Positions 1-7,733 of a stretch of DNA of 21,166 bases are shown here, one piece after another. The notes beneath the pieces were generated by a model. It made no database searches. It saw only the letters and a program-made list of their open reading frames with translations, and had not been told where the DNA came from. Both the position numbers and the translations under genes were made by a program. Position 1 is the stretch's first letter, and each line of letters starts with the position of its first letter. Source of the stretch: JANNYA01 sp031409855 (GTDB lineage Bacteria > Pseudomonadota > Gammaproteobacteria > Xanthomonadales > SZUA-5); contig JANNYA010000222.1 in NCBI GenBank assembly GCA_031409855.1, forward strand, positions 1 through 21,166, written 5' to 3'.

Positions 1-65
1 GTTGAACTAAAGGGCGAATCCATGCGCAAAACAAGCAGCAAAACCGAATAGAATCGAAAACCACT

Positions 66-1718
66 TCAGCAAGTCTGTTCAGCTAACTTTTGCTGGCTTC
101 TCATGCTTCGGAATGGTGGCTTCTCATGGCCGGAATATGCACTTGCTTCAAAATAGCTGGATGAGCCGTCGCTGTAACTCAGCTCGACGCTAGCTTCATA
201 TTCTTCGAACAAATTGCGTCCGACACTGTTTTCCGCCATGTTCAAATCCAGCGAGATTGCGCTGGAACGCAGCCAATGGCCGTCTGGATAGGTGTTTTGC
301 AGCCAGCGCGGTGACACTTCGTAAAAGCTGAGGTCGTTGCGGCGCTGAAAACCTAAGTCGTTGTAATCCAAAGACTTACCGTAGCGCGTTAGATCGGCGC
401 GCACATCGAAATCATTGCTGGGTTTGTAGCTCAAACTGCTAAATCCGCCCGTGCCATTTTTCCGCGCACCTGCAGATTTGATCTGACTGGCCAGCATTGT
501 GGTGTTCCAAAGCCAAGGCCCGCGCGCGAATTGCACATCAACGGCATGCACCGCAGCAAAGCGATCCAAAAACGGCCGCTCGACATAGCTGCCCAAATAG
601 CCGAAATCAAACATTTCGCCCGGTCTTTTAATACGCAAAGCGCTGGCGGAGCGGCCGATGACATCAGGATCGCGTTCTTGCACCGCAAACACGCCTAAAT
701 CAAAGCCAGCCAGTGAGCCAGATACTTTTACGGCGGCGTCGATATTGCTGGCGCCCCTGCCATCATCGCGGCCCGCACCGATGCGTCGGGTGTAAATCAG
801 CTGCTCTTCCTCAGGCGACTGGCGCACAAAAGCGGCTTGGTTTTCCGTGAAAAATGGCCGTTTATCGCTGAAAAAGCTTTCCACCGCGTCAAAATTGACC
901 ACCAAATCATCGGCTTCAACTTGCCCAAAGTCCGGGTTGATCGTTGCTGTCAGCTGAAAATTTGAGCTGGGTTTCCAAAAAATATCCGCGCCGGTGCGGA
1001 ACTCGACACGATCATCGACAAAATCATTCAGCGCCGTCAAATACGGATACAGCCGCAACAGGCCCTGGGCGTGGGCGGTTACATCAACTTTACTAAACAA
1101 GGATAGAAATTTCGGCTTGAAAAATAAAATAGCCGGGCTTGCCGCACGTTTGCCGTCAACACCGATCACGCGATCCACATACAGACCAATTTGACGGGTT
1201 TCACCACCGGCTTTACGCATCAGCGCACTCGACCACGGAATCAAAATTTCCGCATTCCAGCCGTTTCCATCTTTGTGTTCTGCGACTGCGTGATACCAAA
1301 GCCCATCCCAATCGGCATTAAACAAATTTTCATTGCTGATCGTCGCGTCTTCAATCGAGTCCGAACGCGTTAGCGTGTAGTTGTAGCCCGCTTCGCCGGT
1401 GCCGTCGAAATCCACCATCACATTGACGCGATCCGTGCCGCCCGCATTATCGCGCGGTTGCCGCGCCGCGCGTTTTGGGAAAACCGCAGCGTTTTGTGGG
1501 TTCTCAAAGAAAAACGCCAAGCCCTCCGGCAGCGCAACATAGCGAACCGTGGTTTTGAACTCTGGTGCTTGCCCGGTATCGGGCTCGGTCAGCGTTAGTG
1601 CGCTAATCGTCGTGGCGTTTGCCCATTCTGCTTCAAGCGCTTGACCATCCATACTCAGTTCGGCGTGCAGGGTGGCGGGTAGGACGGCGAGGGCAATTAA
1701 GAAGTGGCCATGTTTCAT
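66..1718 (-). CDS. CBM9-like/DUF5916 outer-membrane protein, C-terminally short
   Basis: The 550-residue product begins with a signal peptide (about residues 1-19, ending LHA). A carbohydrate-binding family 9-like beta domain follows (about 20-215), and then the start of a DUF5916 region containing the stretch NPDFGQVEADD and a nearby FFSDKRPFFTE, both hallmarks of that family. Family members are usually about 700 residues or more, with a C-terminal outer-membrane-type beta barrel. Here the recognisable barrel strands stop near SYSDGSSSYFEASAYSG and a short tail follows, so the barrel is probably incomplete. The last codons overlap an imperfect 22/23-bp tandem repeat at 92-136, and all three frames close soon after it. 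No good Shine-Dalgarno precedes the ATG. The function of the family is unknown. Export and surface or periplasmic carbohydrate-related binding are inferred from the domains. The gene is divergent from the MATE gene. Confidence 0.75.
   Translation of the reverse strand: MKHGHFLIALAVLPATLHAELSMDGQALEAEWANATTISALTLTEPDTGQAPEFKTTVRYVALPEGLAFFFENPQNAAVFPKRAARQPRDNAGGTDRVNVMVDFDGTGEAGYNYTLTRSDSIEDATISNENLFNADWDGLWYHAVAEHKDGNGWNAEILIPWSSALMRKAGGETRQIGLYVDRVIGVDGKRAASPAILFFKPKFLSLFSKVDVTAHAQGLLRLYPYLTALNDFVDDRVEFRTGADIFWKPSSNFQLTATINPDFGQVEADDLVVNFDAVESFFSDKRPFFTENQAAFVRQSPEEEQLIYTRRIGAGRDDGRGASNIDAAVKVSGSLAGFDLGVFAVQERDPDVIGRSASALRIKRPGEMFDFGYLGSYVERPFLDRFAAVHAVDVQFARGPWLWNTTMLASQIKSAGARKNGTGGFSSLSYKPSNDFDVRADLTRYGKSLDYNDLGFQRRNDLSFYEVSPRWLQNTYPDGHWLRSSAISLDLNMAENSVGRNLFEEYEASVELSYSDGSSSYFEASAYSGHEKPPFRSMRSQQKLAEQTC
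92..136. repeat. Imperfect 22/23-bp tandem duplication
   Basis: Two adjacent units (92-114 and 115-136) share GTGGCTTCTCATG-like and CGGAAT segments and differ in length by one base. They lie inside the 3' end of the DUF5916 gene. Because the unit length is not a multiple of three, gain or loss of a copy shifts the reading frame. Confidence 0.6.
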
Positions 1719-1914
1719 CGCGACAAAAATCCGCTCGGGGCCGGCGCGAAGTAAAGAGTGTGCATAAACGTTAAGTCTAAAAAGTCAGCATCAAAGCTTA
1801 GTCGCCAATGGCTACAAAGGCTTATGCCAAGCGTCATGCTGTCATAATTTTAGCTCGCTAATCCATTAGAATGCCCGGCTGATTCACCGCTTTGTGCGGA
1901 TACTGAGCCGCGCG

Positions 1915-3321
1915 ATGACTGTACTAGCTAAGATTGACCCGGATTCACCACTGGATCCAGAATTTGACCCAGAGTTTGATCCGGGGGACGCCGAGCCCGC
2001 GCGCACCTTGTTGTCTGAGGTCAAAAAGACCGCCCATTTGGCATGGCCGGTGATTCTCGGGCAGCTTGCGATTGTCGGGATGAATTTGGTGGACACGATT
2101 TTGGCTGGGCGCATTTCTTCGCAAATTTTGGCCGAGGTCGCGATTGGTTCCGCCGTGTGGGGTGCGGCCTTGCTTTGGATTATTGGCACGATGATGGCGG
2201 TATCGCCCGCGGTTTCCAGCCTGCGCGGTAGGAAAGGTGAAGATCAACTGGCCGATACGCTGACGCAAGCGCTTTATTTAGGCGTTCTAGTGTTGCTCAT
2301 GGTGCTGATCTTTGCGCCGCTGGCACCGCTGCTAATGCGCGCGATGAAGGTGGACCCGACGCTAATCCCCGGTGCCACGGCATTTTTGCAGGGCATACTT
2401 TGGGGCGCACCCGCGTTGACTTGGTACATTTGCTTGCAGAAATTTTGCGAGGGCATGGGGCGCACCAAGCCCGGCTTGTATTTTAGTGTGGCTGGCTTAC
2501 TACTGCTGATTCCTCTGTGTTACTCGCTGCTCAACGGCCACTTTGGCATGCCGCGTTTGTTGGCGAAAGGCGCAGGGCTGGCCACGGCGATTGTGATGTG
2601 GGTAAACGCGATCGTGATTACGATTTATGTGCGTCGGCAATTCAAAGCCCAGGGCGTGCTGCGGCGATTTTCCCCGCCCGACTTTAAGCATATTCGCGCT
2701 CTAGCCGCCATCGGCGTGCCGATTGCGGTCACGATATTGATGGAGGCAGGTCTGTTTTACGCGGTGCTGCTGCTGATGAGCCGCTTCGGCAAAGATTGGG
2801 TTGCGGCGCATTCGGTGGCGATCAACGTCGCGTCCATCGCGTTTATGTTGCCGCTGGGTTTAGCCAACGCGGTCACCGTGCGCGCCGGTTTTGCGCATGG
2901 GCGCGGCGATGTTGCCGGTGTGCGCCTTGCTGGTGTTTCGGGCATTTGCTTGTGTTTGGCGACGCAGGGAATTTCTGCGCTGATCATGCTGTTGTTCGCC
3001 TTGCCGATTGCGAATTTGTATCTGCCGCACGAGCCCGCAGTGGCTTTAGTTGCCGCCAAGCTATTGTTTCTAGCTGCAATTTTTCAATTCCCCGATGGCG
3101 TGCAAGCGATCAGCAACGGCGCATTGCGTGGTTTACACGACACCCGCTGGCCGATGGTATTAACGACGATCGCGTACTGGGGCTTAGGCTTTCCGCTCGC
3201 GCATCAACTGGCGTTCGGCACAAAATTCGGCCCCACCGGGCTTTGGTATGGTTTCATTTTGGGCTTGAGTGCGGCATCGGTGCTGTTGACGGTGCGGTTT
3301 TTCCGCTTGACGCGGGTTTAG
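1915..3321 (+). CDS. MATE family multidrug efflux transporter (NorM-like)
   Basis: The product has about 468 residues and roughly 12 hydrophobic segments. It has the two-repeat MATE layout, with the family-type first helix PVILGQLAIVGMNLVDT followed by ILAGR. It is expected to sit in the inner membrane and exchange Na+ or H+ for cationic drugs or metabolites. The substrate cannot be read from sequence. The start is uncertain: an in-frame GTG at 1894 would add seven residues, and neither start has a clear ribosome-binding site. The N-terminal tail has a small acidic repeat (PEFDPEFDPGD). The gene ends four bases from the 3' end of the convergent winged-helix gene. Confidence 0.9.
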   Translation: MTVLAKIDPDSPLDPEFDPEFDPGDAEPARTLLSEVKKTAHLAWPVILGQLAIVGMNLVDTILAGRISSQILAEVAIGSAVWGAALLWIIGTMMAVSPAVSSLRGRKGEDQLADTLTQALYLGVLVLLMVLIFAPLAPLLMRAMKVDPTLIPGATAFLQGILWGAPALTWYICLQKFCEGMGRTKPGLYFSVAGLLLLIPLCYSLLNGHFGMPRLLAKGAGLATAIVMWVNAIVITIYVRRQFKAQGVLRRFSPPDFKHIRALAAIGVPIAVTILMEAGLFYAVLLLMSRFGKDWVAAHSVAINVASIAFMLPLGLANAVTVRAGFAHGRGDVAGVRLAGVSGICLCLATQGISALIMLLFALPIANLYLPHEPAVALVAAKLLFLAAIFQFPDGVQAISNGALRGLHDTRWPMVLTTIAYWGLGFPLAHQLAFGTKFGPTGLWYGFILGLSAASVLLTVRFFRLTRV

Positions 3322-3325
3322 CGGG

Positions 3326-4153
3326 CTACACCTCGTCAGTCAACAAGAGATCGATTTGCGCTTTCAGACGGGCTTTGTCTTGTTCGTAAAATGGCGATGG
3401 AATCACCAACCACGCTTTGCGCCCCTGGCTGAGACGCACCGGAATTTTATCGCTGGTTGACAGGTTTTCCGCTGCGTCCCAACTGCTATTTTCCAGCACA
3501 GGCTCGAATTTTTGGGGGATCTTCGCATTGCGCTTGGGCGTTGCTGGCGCACGTATTTCTGGCGCGGACAAAAAGTTATGCGCATCGTTGTCAAGACGCA
3601 TTTGTTCAGCTTGTTTTTTGATATCTGACGGGGAATCGCGAGTAGTGCCAACCTCCATATCTAAAAACTCCAAATCGCCTAGTGCAAAAATTTCGGCAAA
3701 ATCGGCGGATTTTTTAAAAACCGACATAAAGCCATCTGCGGATGCTGGGCTAAAGCCTTGACCAATCAAATCAACGCGCAAAGTGGCGTCCGAGGGCAGG
3801 TGTTCGGGATATCGACCGATGATTGCCTTGAACGCGACGGGGTTGCACATCCAGTGCCGTCGTAAGTCGCGCTTTTGTGCCTCACTTGCGGCAAGTAGGT
3901 ATTGCTCTACTTCCGCGCTGACGGCCAGATGTCCGTCTTTTGGGCGTTCAAGCAAGCCAAAATAGCGCAGCGAGGCAATTGCATGAGCCGCCGCGCCATT
4001 GTTGGCATTGGTATAGCCCATGTGCTGCGCAACGATATCTACAGGTGCGACATTGCGGCGCTCCTTTTGATAAACCTTTATAGCCCTCTCTAAAGCGTCC
4101 TCTAGCGAGATTGAGGGTGCGCGGGGGCTTCTGATTTTTACGCTTATGCGCAT
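3326..4153 (-). CDS. Conserved hypothetical protein with N-terminal winged-helix-like domain
   Basis: The 275-residue product has no named function. Residues about 15-85 (SLEDALERAIKVYQKERR, then a PVDIVAQHMGYTN segment, then AIASLRYFGLLERP) read as a winged-helix fold of the kind seen in DUF5343-like proteins. A second helical segment (PSDATLRVDLIGQGFSPASA) is typical of a recurrent hypothetical family. The C-terminal half is charged and low in complexity. I chose the start at 4153 because a GGAAGG Shine-Dalgarno lies just upstream of that ATG. The ATG 16 codons further upstream (4201) has none. The gene is divergent from the HTH/nucleotidyltransferase pair across an AT-rich spacer that includes a direct repeat, so it may share regulation with the pair. 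DNA binding is inferred, not shown. Confidence 0.7.
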   Translation of the reverse strand: MRISVKIRSPRAPSISLEDALERAIKVYQKERRNVAPVDIVAQHMGYTNANNGAAAHAIASLRYFGLLERPKDGHLAVSAEVEQYLLAASEAQKRDLRRHWMCNPVAFKAIIGRYPEHLPSDATLRVDLIGQGFSPASADGFMSVFKKSADFAEIFALGDLEFLDMEVGTTRDSPSDIKKQAEQMRLDNDAHNFLSAPEIRAPATPKRNAKIPQKFEPVLENSSWDAAENLSTSDKIPVRLSQGRKAWLVIPSPFYEQDKARLKAQIDLLLTDEV

Positions 4154-4220
4154 GGCTGCCTTCCAAAAAAAGCTAGTACCTCTTAAATTTACACGAAACA
4201 TGCACTAAGCTACAGCAGTA

Positions 4221-4265
4221 TGCGCTTATGAAAAAATATTGAAAATTGCGTTGCGCTTATCAAAA
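4221..4265. promoter_or_regulatory. Spaced direct repeat, candidate operator
   Basis: TGCGCTTATGAAAA (4221-4234) recurs as TGCGCTTATCAAAA (4252-4265), giving 13 of 14 identical bases. The offset is 31 bp, close to three helical turns, so both copies would face the same side of the helix. They lie in the AT-rich divergent spacer (4154-4381) between the winged-helix gene and the HTH/nucleotidyltransferase pair. A role as a binding site for one of the flanking helix-turn-helix proteins is inference. Confidence 0.4.
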
Positions 4266-4381
4266 CGTTCTTAACCAATTGATTTTATAGCATTAAAAAG
4301 GTTGTTTGCTTAATTATTTACACGCATTCCAAATTCAGGAATATGGAATACTGAAATCTTTCCTAACTTTGTCAAAAAGTC

Positions 4382-4903
4382 ATGAGCCAAATCGCGTTAA
4401 AGCCGCAGGATATTGTTATTGCCTTGAAGGCGTCAGAAAAGACTGCACAGCGCTTCACTTACGCCGAACTCGCGAAAGATGTCGGGCTATCAGGAGCGCG
4501 GCTGCATGCAAGTGTGGAAATGCTCAAACTTACTCAGTTAGCGACCGGCAGCTCTAGCGAAGGGCTTGTAGTCAATCGCCAACGTTTGTTGGAGCTAATT
4601 ATTTATGGCGTCCCCATCGTTTTTCCAGCGATGGTCGGCGCGCCCACGCGTGGCATGCCGACGGCGTCTGCTTTGCCGGAAATTAGTGCGCAAATGTCGC
4701 GCCTTGAGGTGGGTTACGTATGGCCGCAAGCAAGTGGCTCGCATCGTGGTGTCGCGGTACAACCATTACACGCGTGTGTGCTTACCGCCGCCAAAAATGA
4801 TGCTGGCCTGTATCACCTGCTTATGGCGATTGACGTCTTACGTTTGGAACCGGCGCGTGAGCGTGAGTTAGCAATTCGATTTCTGAAAAGCAAATTGGCA
4901 TGA
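4382..4903 (+). CDS. HTH (MarR-like) protein, putative antitoxin/regulator of nucleotidyltransferase pair
   Basis: The 173-residue product opens with LKPQDIVIALKASE and a segment FTYAELAKDVGLSGARLH (about residues 25-42), which reads as a winged helix-turn-helix. The C-terminal part contains PTRGMPTASALPE and a VWPQASGSHRG-like segment. These are conserved in a family of small regulators that, from memory, is commonly encoded just upstream of a nucleotidyltransferase gene. The stop overlaps the next start as ATGA at 4900-4903, indicating translational coupling. By analogy with AbiE-type pairs it could be the antitoxin and autorepressor. No sequence identity to AbiEi is claimed. Confidence 0.7.
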   Translation: MSQIALKPQDIVIALKASEKTAQRFTYAELAKDVGLSGARLHASVEMLKLTQLATGSSSEGLVVNRQRLLELIIYGVPIVFPAMVGAPTRGMPTASALPEISAQMSRLEVGYVWPQASGSHRGVAVQPLHACVLTAAKNDAGLYHLLMAIDVLRLEPARERELAIRFLKSKLA

Positions 4904-5589
4904 GGAGTAATGATCCCAACGTGGCGATTGTGGAACTCATCGCACGCGCACTGTCAGATTTAGACGAGCAATTTGTTCTGGTGGGCGGTTGTGCAGCTGG
5001 CTTATTGATTTCAGATGCAGCGCTGGGGGCGGTTCGCGCGACCGATGACGTCGATCTAATCGTAGAGCTGATTGGCCCGTCAGCGCGTTATACCTTGGAT
5101 GCAAAATTGCGTTCTGCTGGGTTTAAAAATGATCCCGAAGTGATTTGCCGTTGGCAGCACCAAGGAGTCAAAGTAGACATCATGCCCACAACCGATGATG
5201 GTTATGGCTTCACGAACCCTTGGTATCCAGAGGCGATTCGAACCGCTGACGTGTTACGTTTGCCGAGTGGCAATGTATTTCGCGTGATTTCAGCGCCTCT
5301 GCTAATCGCTACAAAGATCGTAGCGTTTCAGGATCGTGGTCAAGGCGACTTTCAAAGCAGCCATGATTTAGAGGATATCGTTGCGGTCGTCGACGGACGT
5401 CCGGAGCTTATCGCGGAATTCCATAAGGCAAGTGAGGAAGTGCGCGAATTCTTGGATGATGAAATCGGTGTGCTTTTGGGTACGCGTGCATTTGTCGACG
5501 CGATCAGCCGACACTTGCGCCCAGACGCTGCGAGCCAGGCCAGAGTGCCGCTGATTATTTCAAGATTGCGTTTACTTGCAGGGCTGTAA
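4900..5589 (+). CDS. Nucleotidyltransferase-fold protein, AbiEii/MNT-like (putative toxin)
   Basis: The 229-residue product carries the polymerase-beta-like nucleotidyltransferase signature. GG is at residues 29-30 (FVLVGGCAAGLL), followed by RATDDVDLIVE with the metal-binding D50-x-D52, and a third acidic residue D93 in GVKVDIMP. All three catalytic carboxylates are therefore present and the enzyme is expected to be active. The later segment APLLIATKIVAFQDRG, with SHDLEDIVAVVDGR, matches the helical part of AbiEii/DUF1814-like proteins, where a Lys follows the active site and an Asp lies in an HDLxD-like motif. Such enzymes transfer NMP to RNA or protein. The target here is unknown. Its start overlaps the stop of the HTH gene. 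Confidence 0.8.
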   Translation: MRSNDPNVAIVELIARALSDLDEQFVLVGGCAAGLLISDAALGAVRATDDVDLIVELIGPSARYTLDAKLRSAGFKNDPEVICRWQHQGVKVDIMPTTDDGYGFTNPWYPEAIRTADVLRLPSGNVFRVISAPLLIATKIVAFQDRGQGDFQSSHDLEDIVAVVDGRPELIAEFHKASEEVREFLDDEIGVLLGTRAFVDAISRHLRPDAASQARVPLIISRLRLLAGL

Positions 5590-5614
5590 TTCTGTAATTC
5601 CCAGTCCAGCAAAA

Positions 5615-6454
5615 TCAACCCTGCAAATGCTTCCGAATACTTTGACTCACCTTAAGTTGAAAACAAATTTTCGCCAGCAAAATTTTCTCTTCAGTGGGTT
5701 TGGTCACCATATCGTTGGCACCCGCGCGCATCAGCGCGACTTGGTTGGCGACGTTGTCATCGCCGGTCATCACAATAATGGGCATTTCACCCTTGTTGTA
5801 GCCGATGCGAGCGCGAACTTCTTCGAGCAGCTCTTTGCCCGTCAAGCCGCCTTTTAGGTAAACATCGGTCAGAATCAAATCTGCCAGTTGTCTACCATCG
5901 GCTTTCGCGGTTTCAACTTTTTCCAAGCCTTCTTCCACGCTGACCACATGGATCACAGTAAAACCGTGGCGTTCTAACACCTTGCGGGTTGCCATCGCGA
6001 CCACGCGGGAGTCCTCGACGTACAAAATCGTGCCGGTTGCTTGCGTATCTGGGCGGATGTAGCCACGAATAAAGGCGCTGAGCGCTTCTGGGCCGAGCGA
6101 TTTATCAAAACAATCGGTGATTTCCGCGCTGAACTCGCGATTTTGCATGCGTGAGTTCACGTCACCGCTAACGACGATAATCGGGATATAGGCTTGCGGC
6201 GAACCGTGGCGCACATACTTTGCCAAATCTACGCCGTCCATATCCGGCAGCCGCAAGGAGGTGGTCACCAGATCAATAACGCCCGAGTTCAAGGCCACTT
6301 TGGCTTCTTCACCGCTGCCGCAAGAAATCACCGTCGCACCCGGCAAATCCTTCATCAGCAGGCCCTCAATCAAGCGGCGCACGAGTTTCGAGCCATCGAC
6401 CACCATGACACGCGGGGTTTCGCTGCTGATGTGGCGTGTAGAGGTCGCTTCCAT
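5615..6454 (-). CDS. Dual-receiver response regulator with degenerate first receiver
   Basis: The 279-residue product is made of two tandem REC domains with no output domain. REC1 (about residues 14-135) keeps D20, S96 and K118 but has Ser66 (codon TCC) where the phospho-acceptor Asp should be, in DLVTTSLRLPDMDG. REC2 (about 141-272) is canonical: E147/D148, acceptor D197 in DLILTDVYL, Thr in IIVMTGDD, and Lys in MVTKP. Phosphorylation should therefore occur only on REC2, with REC1 possibly acting as a constitutive dimerisation or partner-binding module. No kinase gene is adjacent, so the cognate sensor is unknown. It is convergent with the nucleotidyltransferase gene and divergent from comF. 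Confidence 0.85.
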   Translation of the reverse strand: MEATSTRHISSETPRVMVVDGSKLVRRLIEGLLMKDLPGATVISCGSGEEAKVALNSGVIDLVTTSLRLPDMDGVDLAKYVRHGSPQAYIPIIVVSGDVNSRMQNREFSAEITDCFDKSLGPEALSAFIRGYIRPDTQATGTILYVEDSRVVAMATRKVLERHGFTVIHVVSVEEGLEKVETAKADGRQLADLILTDVYLKGGLTGKELLEEVRARIGYNKGEMPIIVMTGDDNVANQVALMRAGANDMVTKPTEEKILLAKICFQLKVSQSIRKHLQG

Positions 6455-6587
6455 AGGCTCGTGTGACTTTGGGCAAGTGCTGAGATTAGCCTAAAACTGC
6501 AGCGCAATGACCAGCAGAATGTGCGCAAAACGTAAAACTGCACGGCAATGCGTGTTTGCGCTGCATTTAAGCGCTACCTTTGTCGCC

Positions 6588-7283
6588 ATGATGAAACAAC
6601 TCAATCAACTTGCCCAACACCTTTTCTTGCCGAATAGCTGTGCCTTGTGCGCGGCCTCGGTACAGACGGATATTGCGCTTTGCACTAGCTGCGCGGCAGA
6701 GCTGCCACGCAATAAATCCAGCTGCGCGCTGTGTGCCTTGCCCCTAAGGGTTGCTACGGCGTGCTGTGGGCGCTGCATGAAAAAGCGTTTGCTGGTTACG
6801 CGTATCGTTGCGCCGTTTTTATATGCGCACCCAATCGACTCGTTGGTGCTGCGCTTCAAAAAGCGCGGTGACTTAGCCTGTGGTGCGCTATTGGCAGAAT
6901 TATTCGCGCCAGAGCTGGCAACTTTATCAATAGATGCGATGCCACAAGCGCTGGTGCCGGTGCCATTGCACGAGTCTAGGTTGCGTGTGCGCGGGTTCGA
7001 TCAAGCGCGGCTACTAGCGCAAGCGCTTGGGAAAGCCTCAAAACGCCCGGTCTTGACCAGTTTGCTGCGCACTCGCGATACCGGCACCCAGGGCGGCCTG
7101 AGCGCATCGGCGCGCGTGCGCAATGTTGCGGGTGCGTTTGTGGCGTCCGGTTTTGCCGGTGTCCAGCATGTCGCTCTAGTTGATGATGTCGCAACCACGG
7201 CAGCAACTTTGAACGCCTGTGCGCTAGCGCTCAAGCGTGCCGGGGTCAAGCGTGTCGATGCCTGGGTGATTGCGCGGGCTTAA
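6588..7283 (+). CDS. comF: ComF family phosphoribosyltransferase-like protein
   Basis: The 231-residue product has four CxxC pairs in its first 65 residues (CALC, CTSC, CALC, CGRC), forming the ComF-type zinc-binding N-terminus. They are followed by the ComF hallmark VPVPLHESRLRVRGFDQA and the PRPP-binding loop VALVDDVATTAATLN near the C-terminus. ComF is required for natural transformation in several bacteria, acting in the cytoplasm on incoming single-stranded DNA. It is a PRTase fold whose substrate is not settled. I start at the ATG pair 6588/6591 because the homologous region begins there. The upstream in-frame extension from 6507 has no family similarity and no better ribosome-binding site. 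Confidence 0.9.
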   Translation: MMKQLNQLAQHLFLPNSCALCAASVQTDIALCTSCAAELPRNKSSCALCALPLRVATACCGRCMKKRLLVTRIVAPFLYAHPIDSLVLRFKKRGDLACGALLAELFAPELATLSIDAMPQALVPVPLHESRLRVRGFDQARLLAQALGKASKRPVLTSLLRTRDTGTQGGLSASARVRNVAGAFVASGFAGVQHVALVDDVATTAATLNACALALKRAGVKRVDAWVIARA

Positions 7284-7440
7284 GCGCATGCTGGATCTTT
7301 GTGTTATCGGCGCGCGGCAGGATTCTCTTGACGCCGCCAGCCTATGCCAACGCGCATCGCGGCCAGCGCATGCGCAGTGAATTGCCCGGTTCAGTGCGCG
7401 TGACGGATGCAATTAATGACGCGCAGTGCGCGCCGTAGCT

Positions 7441-7492
7441 TTGGCCTGCGCGGCCAACTCAATCGCGGTGGCGATTCCGTGCCACCGCATTG
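7441..7492. repeat. Two adjacent hairpins
   Basis: TTGGCC (7441-7446) and GGCCAA (7452-7457) form a perfect 6-bp stem with a 5-base loop. Next to it, CAATCGCGGTGGC (7460-7472) pairs with GCCACCGCATTG (7481-7492), giving 12 bp with one bulged C. Neither is followed by a T-run, so they are not typical intrinsic terminators. Confidence 0.45.
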
Positions 7493-7636
7493 TGCGCAGC
7501 GATGGCGCGTTAAGTGGTTACGCGTGGGGTGTGGAGCGCAAAAGGGCGTTATTGGCGCGTGAGGGGTGATTTGGGTCATATATGTTCCAGCCGCAAATTA
7601 TAAGTGTCCCCAGCCATTAACCTTGATCGTCCCGGG

Positions 7637-7665
7637 TTGTTCCGTCGGTCATCCGGATGTAATAT
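7637..7665 (+). promoter_or_regulatory. Possible sigma70 promoter
   Basis: TTGTTC (7637-7642) and TAATAT (7660-7665) are separated by exactly 17 bases, about 70 bases upstream of the TPR gene start. The -35 matches the consensus at only three positions and the -10 at four, so this is a weak prediction. Confidence 0.3.
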
Positions 7666-7733
7666 TCTAGAGGCTATTGGGTGATCGCCGCGCGTTTGGC
7701 GATATTGTCAGCACCATCCGGTGCGCTTAGCGA

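Larger units (their letters stand above)
7284..7733. other. Non-coding gap of about 450 bases between comF and the TPR gene
   Basis: I see no convincing gene here. The short reading frames on the minus strand are low in complexity and lack start signals. The region holds two adjacent hairpins (7441-7492) and a possible sigma70 promoter (7637-7665). It may be degenerate coding or mobile DNA given the broken genes that follow, but no transposase or inverted termini are recognisable. Confidence 0.5.
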
